Shown: positions 1 through 7,053, counted from the stretch's first letter. The stretch: DNA of 9,651 nt from Salinirussus sp. (GCA_028275005.1 JAQCNN010000258.1:1-9651), one strand, 5' to 3'. Numbers and translations are program-made. The notes: a model not told the origin generated them from the letters alone.

Positions 1-93
1 TGCAGGCTGTGAAGTACTGCAAGGGAGTCTTTGTCCCCCCGGCCAATAGGCAGAATCGGCGGAGGCCCCCTGACAGTCCCCGCCGACCTGCCC

Positions 94-110
94 CACCACA
101 TCCCGTGGTG
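94..110. repeat. Small perfect inverted repeat
   Basis: CACCAC and GTGGTG form a perfect 6-base stem around a 5-base loop. It lies about 90 bases beyond the end of the broken coding sequence at 197-953. No coding frame that I trust covers it. A 6-base stem can easily occur by chance in GC-rich DNA, so no function is assigned. Confidence 0.25.
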
Positions 111-157
111 TCACGCCCTTCTATCCTGCATTTGTCGAGTCTGCCAGTCATAACACT

Positions 158-183
158 CCCCGGCGCCACACGCCTCGGCGGGG
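158..183 (-). terminator. Hairpin just downstream of the broken gene, possible terminator
   Basis: Two 8-base arms, CCCCGGCG and CGGCGGGG, pair with one mismatch around a 10-base loop. The structure begins 13 bases after the stop codon of the broken minus-strand coding sequence. Its position fits a transcript 3' end, but no T-rich tract follows it on the minus strand, and archaeal termination depends mainly on T tracts. It is a weak candidate. Confidence 0.22.
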
Positions 184-196
184 ACTTCGCTCCTCT

Positions 197-953
197 TCAC
201 CGCACGCGCAAGCGAGGGGGACTGACTTGTACGCTTTCTCCACTGTCGTCACTGCGGAAAAGTTCAATTGTCACGTCGGTTGTCTCCTCCAAGTTGTCTA
301 ATGGCACGGCTTTTAGCGAGTTTGCAGTTTGAAGATCGCGGTCACCGGCTTCAAATTTTGAGTCGGCTTCGTCGGTTTCTCCCCGTGACTGGAGAAGTGA
401 GCCGTCAGCATAGTGCTGTGATGTCTCAAACATGTTCCGCGCCTTGCTGGCCGCCTCGTCACATTCCTCACCGACGGCAAAACTAAACTCCCTTGCCTTT
501 GCCCCCGCAAACGCAAAGAGTACTTCAGCATCAACGTATGATTCATGAGCGGCTAAAAAGCGGGGGCCGCCACGTCCCAGTTTTGATTCTCCGTGGCTGT
601 GATACCTTGGTCGTACTGGTCAGCGGCGCCTTGGTAGGCGCCGAGCCCCAGCGAGTACGAGTGAAGAATTGTGCGTCCGCGCGCCTCGCGGGTTTGTGTC
701 TCTAATTGATCGGTCTCGCGCTGTAGTTGTTCAATACGCTGTTGCCGCGCCTCTAATTCAGACTCTTGACTAGAGATCTGCGAAGACAGGTCGCTTACAC
801 GTTCAGTCCGATTCTGGAGGCGCCCCCGAACCGTCTGATATCCCCCGGCGTCACTTCCCGGGTGATGTTGACCGTGGTCGGTCGGTCCTGTTCGTGGACG
901 ATACTCGTGTTTTCGATGTCGATACTCCCGACATGCATGGTGCTTTCTGGCAT
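197..953 (-). pseudogene. Frame-disrupted coiled-coil protein of about 252 aa, unrecognised
   Basis: Three minus-strand frames join into one coherent protein if one base is restored at each of two homopolymers. Piece 1 starts at ATG 953 (MPESTMHVGS...) and runs to PG near 843. Restoring a sixth G at 842-846 continues it as GYQTVRGRLQNRTERV. Piece 2 holds a heptad-like coiled coil (QISSQESELEARQQRIEQLQ) and ends NWDVAAPAF at a TAG at 553-555. Restoring a sixth T at 555-559 continues it as LAAHESYVDAEVLFAFAGAK. Piece 3 continues through SKARNMFETSQHYADGSLLQ and ends at the TGA at 197-199. The protein is acidic and rich in Gln and Glu, with no signal peptide or membrane segment. A second Met at 938 is an alternative start. 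Base composition is lower in GC than the neighbours (28 of 60 bases in 721-780 by my count) and codons often end in A or T, which suggests transfer. I do not recognise the family. It may be a true pseudogene, or an intact gene carrying two homopolymer sequencing errors. Confidence 0.72.
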
Positions 954-1002
954 TGCTAACCGATAGGTATTGATTGTTTGTTTGCCGGTTCCACTATTGA
1001 AG

Positions 1003-1010
1003 GAAAAATC
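1003..1010 (-). terminator. T-tract terminator of tRNA-Glu
   Basis: On the minus strand a run of five T (plus-strand A at 1004-1008) begins 6 bases after the 3' end of the tRNA-Glu gene. Short T runs are the usual signal for archaeal transcription termination. The tract also sits about 50 bases before the start of the downstream broken coding sequence. Confidence 0.45.
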
Positions 1011-1013
1011 GAG

Positions 1014-1088
1014 TGCTCCGACTGGGATTTGAACCCAGGTCATTGCCTCGAGAGGGCAATATGATTGGCCGGACTACACGATCGGAGC
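1014..1088 (-). tRNA. tRNA-Glu (anticodon CUC)
   Basis: The minus strand reads GCTCCGA for the 5' acceptor arm (1088 to 1082) and TCGGAGC for the 3' arm (1021 to 1015), a perfect 7-base pairing, with discriminator A at 1014. The anticodon stem TTGCC/GGCAA encloses the loop CTCUCGA (T for U in DNA), which places CUC at positions 34-36 and so decodes the Glu codon GAG. The T arm is CTGGG-TTCAAAT-CCCAG. CCA is not encoded, as is common in archaea. The 3' end faces the low-GC broken gene at 197-953, the side on which integrative elements usually insert into tRNA genes. I saw no second copy of the tRNA 3' end in the window. Confidence 0.95.
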
Positions 1089-1112
1089 CCACAGCGTCGC
1101 GACGCCGTACTG

Positions 1113-1121
1113 CGGTTTTCG
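1113..1121 (-). promoter_or_regulatory. Possible TATA box of tRNA-Glu
   Basis: The minus strand has the A-rich patch CGAAAACCG centred about 29 bases upstream of the tRNA 5' end at 1088, the usual archaeal TATA distance. It is a poor match to a TATA consensus, and the call rests mainly on spacing. Confidence 0.3.
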
Positions 1122-1404
1122 GCTGGGACGCCTGACCTCATCAGAGGCAACGGACTTGCCGGTATAAACATTTCCGATATCGTTACCCGCGACCGTTCGA
1201 CACAGCAGGCAGCCTCTGTGGGCAGAGACCGGGAAGTGTGTGCTAACGAACAGCTTCTGTGCGGTAGTCCCGGCGGCCAACCGAGTCGTGAGCGAGCGGA
1301 TATCGCCGTGTCCCCTCGCCTCGGGGGCATATGGGACCAGCTCCCCGGGCGGCAGTCAGGGGTGACACCGGGGAAGCATCTCCGGCCGTCCCGCCCGAAT
1401 CGGA

Positions 1405-1413
1405 ACCAATACA
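1405..1413 (+). promoter_or_regulatory. Possible TATA box of the PiT gene
   Basis: The AT-rich element ACCAATACA is centred about 29 bases before the ATG at 1438, in an otherwise GC-rich stretch. This spacing would place transcription initiation at or next to the start codon and so give a leaderless mRNA. No convincing Shine-Dalgarno precedes the ATG, which fits. Confidence 0.33.
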
Positions 1414-1437
1414 CGCACGCCATCGCTGAGCTAGCGT

Positions 1438-2613
1438 ATGGTCTCTCTATTACTGCTGGTCGCACTTCTGGCGGCGATATTCGTCGGCTTCAACATCGGG
1501 GGGTCGTCGACGGGCGTCGCGTGGGGCCCGCCCGTCGGGGCGCGCATCACCAACAAGACCGTAGCGGCCGCACTGATGACGTTCTTCGTCTTTCTCGGCG
1601 GCTGGACGGTCGGCCGGAACGTCATCGACACACTCGGTGGGGACCTCGTCCCACGGGCACTGTTCTCCACCGAGGCGAGTATCGTCGTTCTGGGGTTTAT
1701 TGGACTCGGGATGCTGTTTGCGAACCTCTACGGGGTTCCCGTTTCGACCTCGATGACCGCGGTCGGGGCCATCGCCGGTCTCGGGCTCGCAACTGGACGG
1801 CTGGATTACTCCGTCGTCGGCTCGATCATGGTCTGGTGGGTGATCGCCCCGATCCTCGGGTTTTGGTTCGGTGCGGTCATCGGGCGGTATCTCTACCCCT
1901 ACCTCGACCAGAAGTTCGCCCTCCAGCAGTCCAGCGGCCCGCTGGTCACACTCGACCGCTCGGGGCTGTTGCCAACGCTGAGGATGGGGCCAGGGACCGC
2001 CCGGCGTGAGCTGGTGAGTACGGTCGTGGTGCTGGTGATCGCCTGTTATATGGCCTTCAGTGCCGGTGCAAGCAACGTCGCAAACGCGGTTGCGCCACTC
2101 GTCGGCGGCGGAGCGATCGGTGTGGACAGCGCCGTTATCCTCGGGACGGTCGCGATCGGACTCGGGGCGTTCACCATCGCACGGCGGACGATGGAGTCAG
2201 TCGGAAACGACCTCACCGACCTGCCACTGCTGGCGGCGACTATCGTCATGGTCGTTGCGGCCAGCATCACGACGGTTGCGTCCGCCCTTGGGGTCCCGAT
2301 AAGTCTCGCGCTCTCGACGGTCATGTGTATCGTCGGCCTCGGCTGGGGACGGGCAACCCGTCCGACGGGGGCCGCAGACCTCGTCAGAGGGGAGGTCGAA
2401 GCCGAGATTTCGGTGAACGCAGTTACCGCCGAGACGGGGGAGGCGGTCCCCGAGGTCGGCGAGGAGGACCCCGAGAACGTCCAGGACGTCCAGCAGCTGT
2501 TCGACCCCTCCTCTGTCGTTCGGTTCGTGGCCTTCTGGGTTATCGGCCCCTCTGTCGCGACTGTCCTCTCGTACGCGACGTTCGTCCTCCTTCCGGTTCC
2601 GGGCACCGTCTGA
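1438..2613 (+). CDS. PiT-family inorganic phosphate (or related anion) permease
   Basis: A 391-residue membrane protein of the PiT family, which imports phosphate by cation symport. The two-fold internal repeat is visible: GGSSTGVAWGPPVGARI (21-37) and GASNVANAVAPLVGG (210-224) stand where PiT proteins carry the GANDVANA signature, and each is followed later by a GVPVS/GVPIS segment (99-103 and 285-289). Hydrophobic helices lie at about 1-19, 43-58, 80-98, 106-120, 128-150, 191-208, 229-248, 263-303 (two) and 362-386. A charged cytoplasmic-type loop rich in Glu occupies about 318-356. The Asp of the signature is replaced in both repeats (Ser24, Asn213), so ion coupling or substrate may differ from canonical PiT; family members that carry sulfate are known. 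No PhoU-like partner gene is adjacent. The ATG at 1438 begins directly with a hydrophobic helix, so it is probably the true start. The gene is convergent with its right neighbour, 47 bases between the two stops. Confidence 0.88.
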   Translation: MVSLLLLVALLAAIFVGFNIGGSSTGVAWGPPVGARITNKTVAAALMTFFVFLGGWTVGRNVIDTLGGDLVPRALFSTEASIVVLGFIGLGMLFANLYGVPVSTSMTAVGAIAGLGLATGRLDYSVVGSIMVWWVIAPILGFWFGAVIGRYLYPYLDQKFALQQSSGPLVTLDRSGLLPTLRMGPGTARRELVSTVVVLVIACYMAFSAGASNVANAVAPLVGGGAIGVDSAVILGTVAIGLGAFTIARRTMESVGNDLTDLPLLAATIVMVVAASITTVASALGVPISLALSTVMCIVGLGWGRATRPTGAADLVRGEVEAEISVNAVTAETGEAVPEVGEEDPENVQDVQQLFDPSSVVRFVAFWVIGPSVATVLSYATFVLLPVPGTV

Positions 2614-2660
2614 GACAGCTTGGCAGGGCCCGTCGGGCGGACACGGGGCTCGAGGGCACC

Positions 2661-3935
2661 TCACTCCTCGTCGAAGGGGGAGCCGGCCGCGTCGGGTTCG
2701 TGGCCGCTGAGGCTGATGATATTCTCCCGGCCGACCCGGAGCTTGCTGATCTCGCCGGCCTCCTCCATCTCGGAGAGGAGCATACTCACCTTCGATTTCG
2801 ACCACTCGGTCTCGTCGACGATATCGACCTGTCTCATCCGCCCGCCGTTGCCCTCCAGCAGCTTGTGGACGCGGTCCTCGTCGGAGAGTAACTCCTCGTC
2901 GGAGACCGTCGGGGTCGGGGCCGTCTGCTGGGACTGTGTCGAACCGGCGCCGGTAGCCGGTTGGCCGTCCACCCCGGCCGGCGGCCCGTCGCCGTCAGCC
3001 CCATCGCCCGTGTCGGTCGGGAGCATATCGGCATACCAGGCCAGCCCGACGAGCCCGGCCAGGACCACCAGTCCGACCACGAGCGAGGAGAGCAGGGAGA
3101 GACCGTCCCCGCCGGAGCCCTCACCCGAGCCGGGGTCGCCGGCCTCCGGCGTTTGCCCGTCCGAGCCAGGGGTCACAGTCGCCGTCCCGGTTGGCGACCC
3201 GGCCCCGGCCCCGGCCCCGGAGTCGTCTCCGACCTGTGTGTAGGTCACGCGCGGACGGGCGTCGGAGAACTGCTGTTCGCCGACCCAGGTGACCGTCTCG
3301 CTGTCTGTCAGGGTCCCGCCGGCGAGTGAGTCTGCCGCCGGGTCGACGGCCCCGAAGGTGAGATTCGGGCCGTGTCCGAGGACGAGCCGCTGGTCAGCCC
3401 CGAGATACATCCCGCCATCGAAGACGTCAGCAACGACCACACGCCCCTCACGGACCGCCGCGAACCCGTCCCACCGAAAGGAGAGTTCGACGACCCCGAC
3501 CGCCTGTGCGCCGCCGATCTGTGTGCGCACGAACGCCGCCCGCCGGAAGTCGGTGGCGGTCATGTTCCGCCCGGTCGCCTCCGTCCCGAAGTCGGTCAGT
3601 CGCTCCGCCCGTGTTCGAAAGTCCCGGACGAACTGTTGTTCGGTGCGCTCGAACTCGACGGCGTAGTCCTCGAAGGTCGCCACCTGCGAGTCGTTTTCGA
3701 GCAGGCGCAGATACCGCAACGTCCACCGCGCCGACCCGTTCTCGTAGGTCGTGACCTCGAAGACCGTGCTGTCGAACCCTGCCGGCGTCGTCTGTGGCGC
3801 ACCGTCGATGTCCGCGGCGGTGTCCGGCCGGGTATCGGGTGACGAGGGTGACGCCACAGCGAGCACGGGGGCCGCGGTCACCACTCCAAGTAGCAGAGCA
3901 ACGACGAGACCGGCTCCCACCAGCCGTCGGGTCAT
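2661..3935 (-). CDS. Membrane-anchored winged-helix regulator with an exported sensor-like domain
   Basis: A 424-residue protein with the order: signal peptide (1-28, MTRRLVGAGLVVALLLGVVT then an AAPVLAVA cleavage region); exported domain (about 50-235) rich in Thr and charged residues; low-complexity Gly/Ser/Thr/Pro/Asp linker (237-277); one transmembrane helix (about 279-302); a flexible acidic linker; and a C-terminal winged helix (about 346-411, with EDRVHKLLEGNGGRMRQVDI, TEWSKSKVSMLLSEMEEAGE and KLRVGRENIISL). The tail resembles the haloarchaeal DUF7343-type winged helix (IclR/MarR-like) and the ectodomain resembles DUF7345; I am confident of the architecture and less so of those numbers. 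The topology puts the ectodomain outside and the DNA-binding part in the cytoplasm, suggesting a one-component regulator acting from the membrane. The frame is open further upstream to 4058, but that part overlaps the next gene and lacks a signal peptide; the ATG at 3935 begins the signal peptide and has a TATA-like element 29 bases upstream. Targets and ligand are unknown. Confidence 0.85.
   Translation of the reverse strand: MTRRLVGAGLVVALLLGVVTAAPVLAVASPSSPDTRPDTAADIDGAPQTTPAGFDSTVFEVTTYENGSARWTLRYLRLLENDSQVATFEDYAVEFERTEQQFVRDFRTRAERLTDFGTEATGRNMTATDFRRAAFVRTQIGGAQAVGVVELSFRWDGFAAVREGRVVVADVFDGGMYLGADQRLVLGHGPNLTFGAVDPAADSLAGGTLTDSETVTWVGEQQFSDARPRVTYTQVGDDSGAGAGAGSPTGTATVTPGSDGQTPEAGDPGSGEGSGGDGLSLLSSLVVGLVVLAGLVGLAWYADMLPTDTGDGADGDGPPAGVDGQPATGAGSTQSQQTAPTPTVSDEELLSDEDRVHKLLEGNGGRMRQVDIVDETEWSKSKVSMLLSEMEEAGEISKLRVGRENIISLSGHEPDAAGSPFDEE
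3201..3220. repeat. Hexanucleotide tandem repeat GGCCCC inside the linker
   Basis: GGCCCC is repeated three times with a partial fourth unit. On the minus strand it encodes the Gly-Ala run at about residues 239-246 of the membrane-anchored regulator, just outside the membrane. As the unit is six bases, slippage would lengthen or shorten the linker by two residues without breaking the frame. Confidence 0.7.
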
Positions 3936-3958
3936 CTGCACACAACTCCGCCGGCGGG

Positions 3959-3969
3959 CATCAAAAACG
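3959..3969 (-). promoter_or_regulatory. TATA-like element of the membrane-anchored regulator
   Basis: The minus strand reads CGTTTTTGATG, centred about 29 bases upstream of the ATG at 3935 and lying in the 40-base gap after the oxidoreductase stop. It supports a separate leaderless transcript and this choice of start. The T run may also end transcription of the upstream oxidoreductase gene. Confidence 0.5.
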
Positions 3970-3975
3970 CTGTGT

Positions 3976-6900
3976 CTACCGGTCGGCCACCGCCCCGGCG
4001 AGTGCCTCGACGGGGTGGGGCGGTTCGTCCCCCGCGCTCTCGCCGGCCACGAGCCCATCGCCGAGCTGTGCCCGACACGAGGCCCCGGGCGCGACGACCT
4101 GCTCGCCCGGGCTCTCCGCCACCTGGTCCTCGAGAATGGAGCCGATGGCCTGACTCATCGAGTAGTGTTCGGCCTCGTACCCGAAGGAGCCGGCCATTCC
4201 ACAGCAGCCCGAGTCCAGCGCGTCGACCGCGTAACCGGCCCGTCGGAGCACGCCCACCGCGTGGTGGTCGCGCTTGACCGCCGTCTGGTGACAGTGGCCG
4301 TGGTAGGTGAGCGTCTCGTCGGGCGCCTCGAACTCGATGTGGTCGTCGAGTCGGTGCCGGTCCAGATACTCACAGACCCCGTAGGTGTTGCGCGCGACCC
4401 GCTCGACCGTGTCGCCGGTGAGCAGGTCCAGATAGTCGGACTGGAACATGACCGCGTCGGACGGCTCGACGACCACGACGTCGAACCCCTCGGCGAGATA
4501 CGGCGCCAGCGTGTGGACGTTCGTCCGGGCCCGCTCGCGGGCGGTGTCGAGAAAGCCCTTCGAGTGGGCTGCTCGACCACTCGGCGCGACACCCTCGGCG
4601 AGACGGACGTGGACGCCCGCCGCCTCCAGCACCCGGACCGCAGCCTTCCCGGCCTCGGGGTGGCTGTAGTTGGTGTAGGTGTCTGGAAAGACCACCGCCT
4701 TCCGGGCCGCGCTCTCGGGGTCGACGGCGGGCTCGCGGTCGTCCATCCAGTCGGCAAAGCTCTCCCGGTGGAAGGCCGGTAGGTCGCGCTCGCGGGCGAT
4801 CCCCAGGACCTTCTCAGTGACTAGCCCACTCCCCGGGAGGCGCTGTGCCCAGTTCGAGAGGGGTGCGAACGCGCTCGCCAGCCTGCTCACCGTGTCGATA
4901 TTCGCGAACAGCCGGTCACGGAGCGTCGTTGCACCCTCTTGGTGGGCCTGGTACTCTACCTCGGCCTTCAGCTTGGCCATGTCGACCTCGCTGGGGCAGT
5001 CCTTTGCACAACCCTTACAGCCGATGCAGAGGTCCATCACCTCCGAGACGAACTCCTCGCCCGCGGGGTCCTCGGGCAGGTCACCGCTCATCGCCTGCCG
5101 GAGCATATTCGCCCGCCCACGGGTGCTCGTCATCTCCTCCTCGGCCGCACGGTAGGTCGGACACATCACGCCCCCGGTGGTCTCCTGGGGCCCGCGACAC
5201 CCGCCACAGCCGTGACAGAGTTCGACCATCCCCTCCATCCCGTTGTCGTTGTCCCACTCGAGTTGGGGCTCGAAGCCGAGGTCGAGGTCGTAGTCGGGGT
5301 CGAAACGGAGGTGCTCGGTCATCTCGACGGTGACTGCGCGGTCGGGAACCCCCGCCTCGGGCTCGCGGTAGCCGACCACCTGGCCGGGGTTCAGCAGCCA
5401 GTCGGGGTCGAAGGCCTCCTTCAGCGCCAGCGAGAGGTCCCAGACCCGCTGGCCGTACAGCTTGTGGTTCCACCGGCTGCGCGCGCGCCCGTCGCCGTGT
5501 TCGCCGGAGACACTGCCGCCCTGTTCGACGACCAGGTCCGTCGCCTTCTCGGCGATACCCTGCATCGTCTCCACGCCATCGACGGTCTTTGTGTCGACCA
5601 GCGGGCGGATGTGGAGACAGCCCGGGCCGGCGTGGCCATAGAAGCTTGCGGTCGAGCCCTCCTCCGCGAGCAGGTCCTGGAAGCCGGCGACAAACTCCGG
5701 CAGCTGCTCCGGAGGGACCGCGGCATCCTCGATGAAGCTGATGTGTTTCTCGTCCGTCGTGCGCCCCAACAGGATCGGGAGGCCGCTCTTTCTCAGCTTC
5801 CAGAAGCGGTCCCGGTCGGCCTGGTCGTGGGCCTCCGCGGCCGCCGTCGCGTGGACCGGCGCGTCGGTTGTCTCCGTGGTCACCCCGGCCGGCCGTGCCG
5901 TCGTCTCCGCCCCCGGCATACGGTCTGCGAGCATGTCCGCGACCTTCTGGCGGCCCTCGTCGTCGCTGTCGGCGTAGAACTCGACGAGCAGGACGGCATC
6001 CGTCCCCGCCGCGACCATCTCCTCGACGAGTCCCCCGAACTCCTCGGTCTCCCGCGCCAGGTCGAGCAGGACATCGTCGAGCACCTCGACGGCCGCCGGG
6101 TCGTGGGCGACAATCGGCGCGACATCCGCGGCCGCATCCAACAGCGTCTCGTACTGTAACAGTGCCACGGCCTTCGTCTCGGGGACCGGCTCCAGCGAGA
6201 CGGTCGCCTCGGTGACGATAGCAAAGGTTCCCTCGCTGCCGGCCAGCAGTCGGGCCAGATTGACCGTTCCTGTCGCCGCCTCCTCGACCAGTCTGTCGAG
6301 GTTGTACCCCGAGACGTTGCGCTTGAGGTCCGGGTACGCCTCGTCGACAGTCTCGCGCTCGTCGAGGATCCGGGCGACCGCGGCGTAGACCCGCTGTTCG
6401 GTGCTACCCTCCGGGTCCGCCCGCTCGCGGAGCTCCGCAACCGACCGCTCGCCGAAGGTCGTCACCGTCCCGTCGGCGAGGACAACCTCACAGGACTCGA
6501 TGTATGCGTCCGTCTTGCCGTACTGCAGGGAGTGTGAGCCCGTCGAGTTGTTGCCGATGGCACCACCCAGTGCGCTCTTGTCCCCCCACGCCGGGTCCGG
6601 GGCGAACTTGAGGTCGTGTTCGGCGAGCGTGGCGTTGAGGTCGCCGAGATAGACGCCAGGGCCTGCGCGTGCGGTGCGGGCCCCCGGGTCGACCTCGTGG
6701 ACCCGGTCCATGTGCCGGGAGAAGTCCAGGACGACCGCCTCGTTGACCGTCTGGCCGGCGAGGCTGGTCCCACCCCCGCGCGGCAGCACCGGGACGTCAC
6801 GGTCGGCACACAGCGAGACCACGGCCGCCACGTCCGCGGTCGAACGCGGGAAGACAACCCCGACCGGTGTCACCTCGTAGGCGCTGGCGTCAGTCGCGTA

Positions 6901-7053
6901 CAGCTGGCGCGAGTACTCGTCGAAGCGTACCTCGCCGTCGACGCGCTCCTCGAGCGCCGCGACGAGGTCGGGGCGCGTCTCCGCCCCGCCCTGGTAATTG
7001 TAGTCGGCCCGGGGGTCAGTGGCCGGGCCGGAGCCTGCGTCGTCAACACCCAT
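3976..7053 (-). CDS. FAD-linked oxidase fused to a 4Fe-4S GlcF/GlpC-like half (D-lactate dehydrogenase/glycolate oxidase type)
   Basis: A 1025-residue fusion that probably oxidises a 2-hydroxy acid such as D-lactate or glycolate and passes electrons through iron-sulfur clusters to the respiratory chain. The PCMH-type FAD domain spans about 25-290, with PRGGGTSLAGQTVN (91-104) and GGAIGNNSTGSHSLQYG (163-179). The FAD-oxidase C-terminal domain follows (about 295-565), with GHAGPGCLHIRP (473-484) and SGEHGDGRARSRW (516-528). Two ferredoxin-type motifs come next: C613, C616, C619, C631 (the last followed by Pro), and C676, C679, C682, C686 in the classical CxxCxxCxxxCP form. The final part is GlcF/GlpC-like: HGHCHQT (918-924) and GCCG (949-952) form the second CCG domain, while the place of the first CCG reads EGVAPSGR (820-827), without Cys. 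Length and order match single-chain fusions known in haloarchaea. A GTG two codons upstream (7059) is possible, but the ATG at 7053 sits 27-28 bases from a TATA-like element. Substrate is not readable from sequence. Confidence 0.9.
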   Translation of the reverse strand: MGVDDAGSGPATDPRADYNYQGGAETRPDLVAALEERVDGEVRFDEYSRQLYATDASAYEVTPVGVVFPRSTADVAAVVSLCADRDVPVLPRGGGTSLAGQTVNEAVVLDFSRHMDRVHEVDPGARTARAGPGVYLGDLNATLAEHDLKFAPDPAWGDKSALGGAIGNNSTGSHSLQYGKTDAYIESCEVVLADGTVTTFGERSVAELRERADPEGSTEQRVYAAVARILDERETVDEAYPDLKRNVSGYNLDRLVEEAATGTVNLARLLAGSEGTFAIVTEATVSLEPVPETKAVALLQYETLLDAAADVAPIVAHDPAAVEVLDDVLLDLARETEEFGGLVEEMVAAGTDAVLLVEFYADSDDEGRQKVADMLADRMPGAETTARPAGVTTETTDAPVHATAAAEAHDQADRDRFWKLRKSGLPILLGRTTDEKHISFIEDAAVPPEQLPEFVAGFQDLLAEEGSTASFYGHAGPGCLHIRPLVDTKTVDGVETMQGIAEKATDLVVEQGGSVSGEHGDGRARSRWNHKLYGQRVWDLSLALKEAFDPDWLLNPGQVVGYREPEAGVPDRAVTVEMTEHLRFDPDYDLDLGFEPQLEWDNDNGMEGMVELCHGCGGCRGPQETTGGVMCPTYRAAEEEMTSTRGRANMLRQAMSGDLPEDPAGEEFVSEVMDLCIGCKGCAKDCPSEVDMAKLKAEVEYQAHQEGATTLRDRLFANIDTVSRLASAFAPLSNWAQRLPGSGLVTEKVLGIARERDLPAFHRESFADWMDDREPAVDPESAARKAVVFPDTYTNYSHPEAGKAAVRVLEAAGVHVRLAEGVAPSGRAAHSKGFLDTARERARTNVHTLAPYLAEGFDVVVVEPSDAVMFQSDYLDLLTGDTVERVARNTYGVCEYLDRHRLDDHIEFEAPDETLTYHGHCHQTAVKRDHHAVGVLRRAGYAVDALDSGCCGMAGSFGYEAEHYSMSQAIGSILEDQVAESPGEQVVAPGASCRAQLGDGLVAGESAGDEPPHPVEALAGAVADR

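Larger units (their letters stand above)
1089..1437. other. Gene-free stretch between tRNA-Glu and the PiT gene
   Basis: These 349 bases separate the minus-strand tRNA from the plus-strand permease. The open frames that cross it are rich in Arg, Ser and Pro, lack any recognisable domain, and one runs through the tRNA, so I treat them as chance. Besides the two weak promoter candidates listed separately there is an isolated AT-rich patch (GGTATAAACA, about 1160-1169), too far from the permease start (about 270 bases) for a leaderless transcript. It could serve a longer leader or a small RNA, but nothing else supports that. Confidence 0.5.

Noticed and set aside
1..151. Minus-strand frame open to the left edge, beginning MTGRLDKCRIEGRD
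   Set aside because: It is short, Gly/Arg-rich, has no recognisable domain and contains the small inverted repeat; too little to call a partial gene.
9..332. Plus-strand frame of 107 codons
   Set aside because: Arg/Pro/Ser-rich product without domain; overlaps the end of the reconstructed minus-strand coiled-coil gene, whose protein sense is far better.
795..1043. Start at 1043 for the first piece of the broken gene
   Set aside because: It would begin inside the tRNA-Glu gene; the ATG at 953 is a cleaner start.
1040..1465. Minus-strand frame of 141 codons upstream of the permease
   Set aside because: Runs through the tRNA and into the permease start, and its Arg/Ser/Cys-rich composition is unlike haloarchaeal proteins.
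1065..2009. Plus-strand frame of 314 codons
   Set aside because: Arg/Gly/Pro-rich shadow of the permease frame with no domain.
2614..2660. Bidirectional terminator between the convergent permease and regulator genes
   Set aside because: No T tract or stable hairpin is visible in the 47-base gap.
4939..6159. Plus-strand frame of 406 codons opposite the oxidoreductase
   Set aside because: Long antisense frames are usual opposite GC-rich haloarchaeal genes; the minus strand carries clear FAD and Fe-S motifs throughout.
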